This document shows positions 62,440-64,000 of a DNA stretch of 64,000 nucleotides, piece by piece (position 1 is the stretch's first letter; each line of letters starts with the position of its first letter). The notes under the pieces were generated by a model that worked only from the letters and a program-made list of their open reading frames with translations, did no database searches and was not told the DNA's origin. Made by a program: the position numbers and the translations under genes. Location: positions 8,385,001-8,449,000 of the forward strand of contig NC_053047.1 of the NCBI RefSeq assembly GCF_003473485.1, read 5' to 3'. Origin of the DNA: Medicago truncatula (Eukaryota; Streptophyta; Magnoliopsida; Fabales; Fabaceae).

Positions 62440-64000
62440 AAGTATGAAGAGATGAATAGGTAAATATATAATGGTAGCATTTATATATGGTTTGTGGTGG
62501 GTTGACCCAATAATAACTTGCACGACCGGGTGTGAGAAACATGCAAATATACTAAAGACTTCTTCATTTAATTTGTATTTTTATATATATTTCGTCATGC
62601 ATGAGCCATTTTTGAAACAGTCAAAGAATATTGTACCACACATACGAGTCCATATTCAAATTTCTAAGTGAGAACAATGATGAAAAATATAGGAATCATA
62701 GTTGACCACAAAAAATTCTTTAAATCGATGAAAAAAATATTAACCCACTTTGGTCGAAGTTTCTATAGAAAATTACAAAATAAGTAGACCATAAAGTCCA
62801 GTTGACATAACTTAAAAAATAAATAATAATAATAATAATAGTAATCATAAAAATAAAAAATAAAAAAACCACATTTGGGTGTGTAGTTTTTTTTGTCACA
62901 TTAGTTATGTCAAGAAAAAATAAAGTGGTTTCAAATTACCAAGTTTGTTCATTTTATATAAAATATATAAGTGTTGATATAGATATAAATAGGTATAGAA
63001 CGTGTAACTAACATTTGTCTCAATCCTTCAAAAAAAAATATAGTTTTTCACTCACGTGGGAAAACAAACACCCAACTACAATTTTTTTGTCGCAATTACT
63101 ACAGATTAATATAACATGTTGGTCATGTGTTTCACGTGGAATAATAAAAATTGTATATCTTAGTAAAAGAAATAAAATAATGTTATAATGTTGCTATAGC
63201 CTTTTAATAATTTTGTTAGCCTGTTAAAATATCCGGTGGCTAAACAATTTTCCATTTTTAAAGACTTGATGATGTGCTTATGAGTAAAAAGATATAAAAT
63301 AAAGATATTTACCAAAAAAAAATATATAAAATAAAGACTTGGTGTGCGTTGAACAAAGATTCATTCTAAATTGGGTTTCTGGTCCATCCTTTATTTAACA
63401 AAAAAGAATTTACTTTTAAATAACTTAACTTTATCATGCTTTCATAATTTTTTGATCATTGGCCTAAACTTCATTTGAAAACTCGTATACATAAAAGAAA
63501 GATTTGGTTTCGATTTTTTTTTGTTTTTTTTTTTTATGTTGAGATTTGGTTTCGATTGATTGACCTAAACTTCACCTAAAAACTCGTATACACAAAAGGA
63601 AGACTTGGTTTCGAACTAAACAACCACAAAAAAATTATTTAACTAAGAATTTCGAAATTGTTTCGTTTTCAAAATTTGTACTTCCCTTTATTTGGATTAT
63701 AAGTAAAATTTCTAAATTTGTATATTAATGAAAATATTAATATGAGAGCTATAAAAGGGTGGAAGGAGAAGCATGGAGCCTACTCACAACCATATATACT
63801 AGAGTGTTTCTATGATCTCTTGGACCAAAGTTATCTTTGAAATTGTTTCCAAACTGGTGGTGGAATATATAAAATTTGATTTTAGAAGTTAGATGATTTC
63901 GAGTTTGGTTCCGTTATTCGAAAGTGTTTCGAACTCTTTAGATGGAGCCGGTAGTCTCTTTGTGTAGGGAGCTTGTTTGAGTGTCTTTGAATAGAACTTT
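62440..64000. other. Intergenic to the right edge
   Basis: AT-rich. 62820-62840 is an AAT microsatellite. A ~56-bp direct repeat (CTAAACTTCA, AAAACTCGTATACA) occurs at about 63458-63513 and 63559-63614. No gene recognised; 63750-64000 could be a leader of a gene to the right. Confidence 0.45.

Noticed and set aside
62994..63120. Second copy of the 61101-61259 MITE
   Set aside because: Shares only GTGTAACTAACAT, CAAACA and TTTTGTCGCAATTA fragments; too decayed to give borders.

Overview
This is an AT-rich, TE-dense window of a plant nuclear genome. Genes have many introns with GT..AG borders, and intergenic and intronic DNA is full of miniature transposons, tRNA-derived SINEs, LINE pieces and an LTR element. 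The repeat families look like those of papilionoid legumes (Medicago/clover/pea type); that assignment rests on pattern recognition, not on a search.

Layout, left to right. 1-900: TRIM retrotransposon remains. 1925-5517 (-): the first three exons of COP9 signalosome subunit 3 (CSN3), with introns full of MITEs; the rest of the gene is beyond the left edge or lost. 9328-12574 (+): a RuvB-like 1 (RVB1/Pontin) copy with a frameshifting deletion and a destroyed splice site, so a pseudogene. 15005-16042 (+): a broken fragment of mitochondrial elongation factor G between two ~500-bp direct repeats. 21998-26361 (+): an intact seven-exon LRR receptor-like pseudokinase gene, followed by a duplicated 3' flank that is a natural filled/empty site pair for a MULE-type MITE. 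27140-37100: intergenic, with MITEs, SINEs and a small MULE carrying a piece of MuDR-type transposase. 37705-42197 (+): an intact eight-exon gene for an NT-C2 domain/coiled-coil protein. 43109-48750: two mariner-like transposase copies arranged tail to tail as a large hairpin, one split by a ~3.6-kb solo LTR. 49000-53200: foldback elements and LINE remnants. 54314-56187 (-): an intact five-exon gene, probably a plant Borealin-related protein. 58930-60520 (-): LINE remnant. 61855-62283 (-): an intronless calmodulin-like gene of the CML37/38/39 type.

The genes do not form a pathway; they are ordinary unlinked plant genes (protein turnover, signalling, cell division, calcium sensing). The notable biology is in the mobile DNA: a potential hairpin-RNA locus made from mariner transposase with a Stowaway MITE at its edge, a MULE derivative with a transposase DNA-binding segment and perfect target duplications, and a MITE sitting on the lost splice donor of the RVB1 pseudogene. 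All exon borders were inferred by eye from reading frame, splice dinucleotides and remembered family sequence. No alignment or database search was run.
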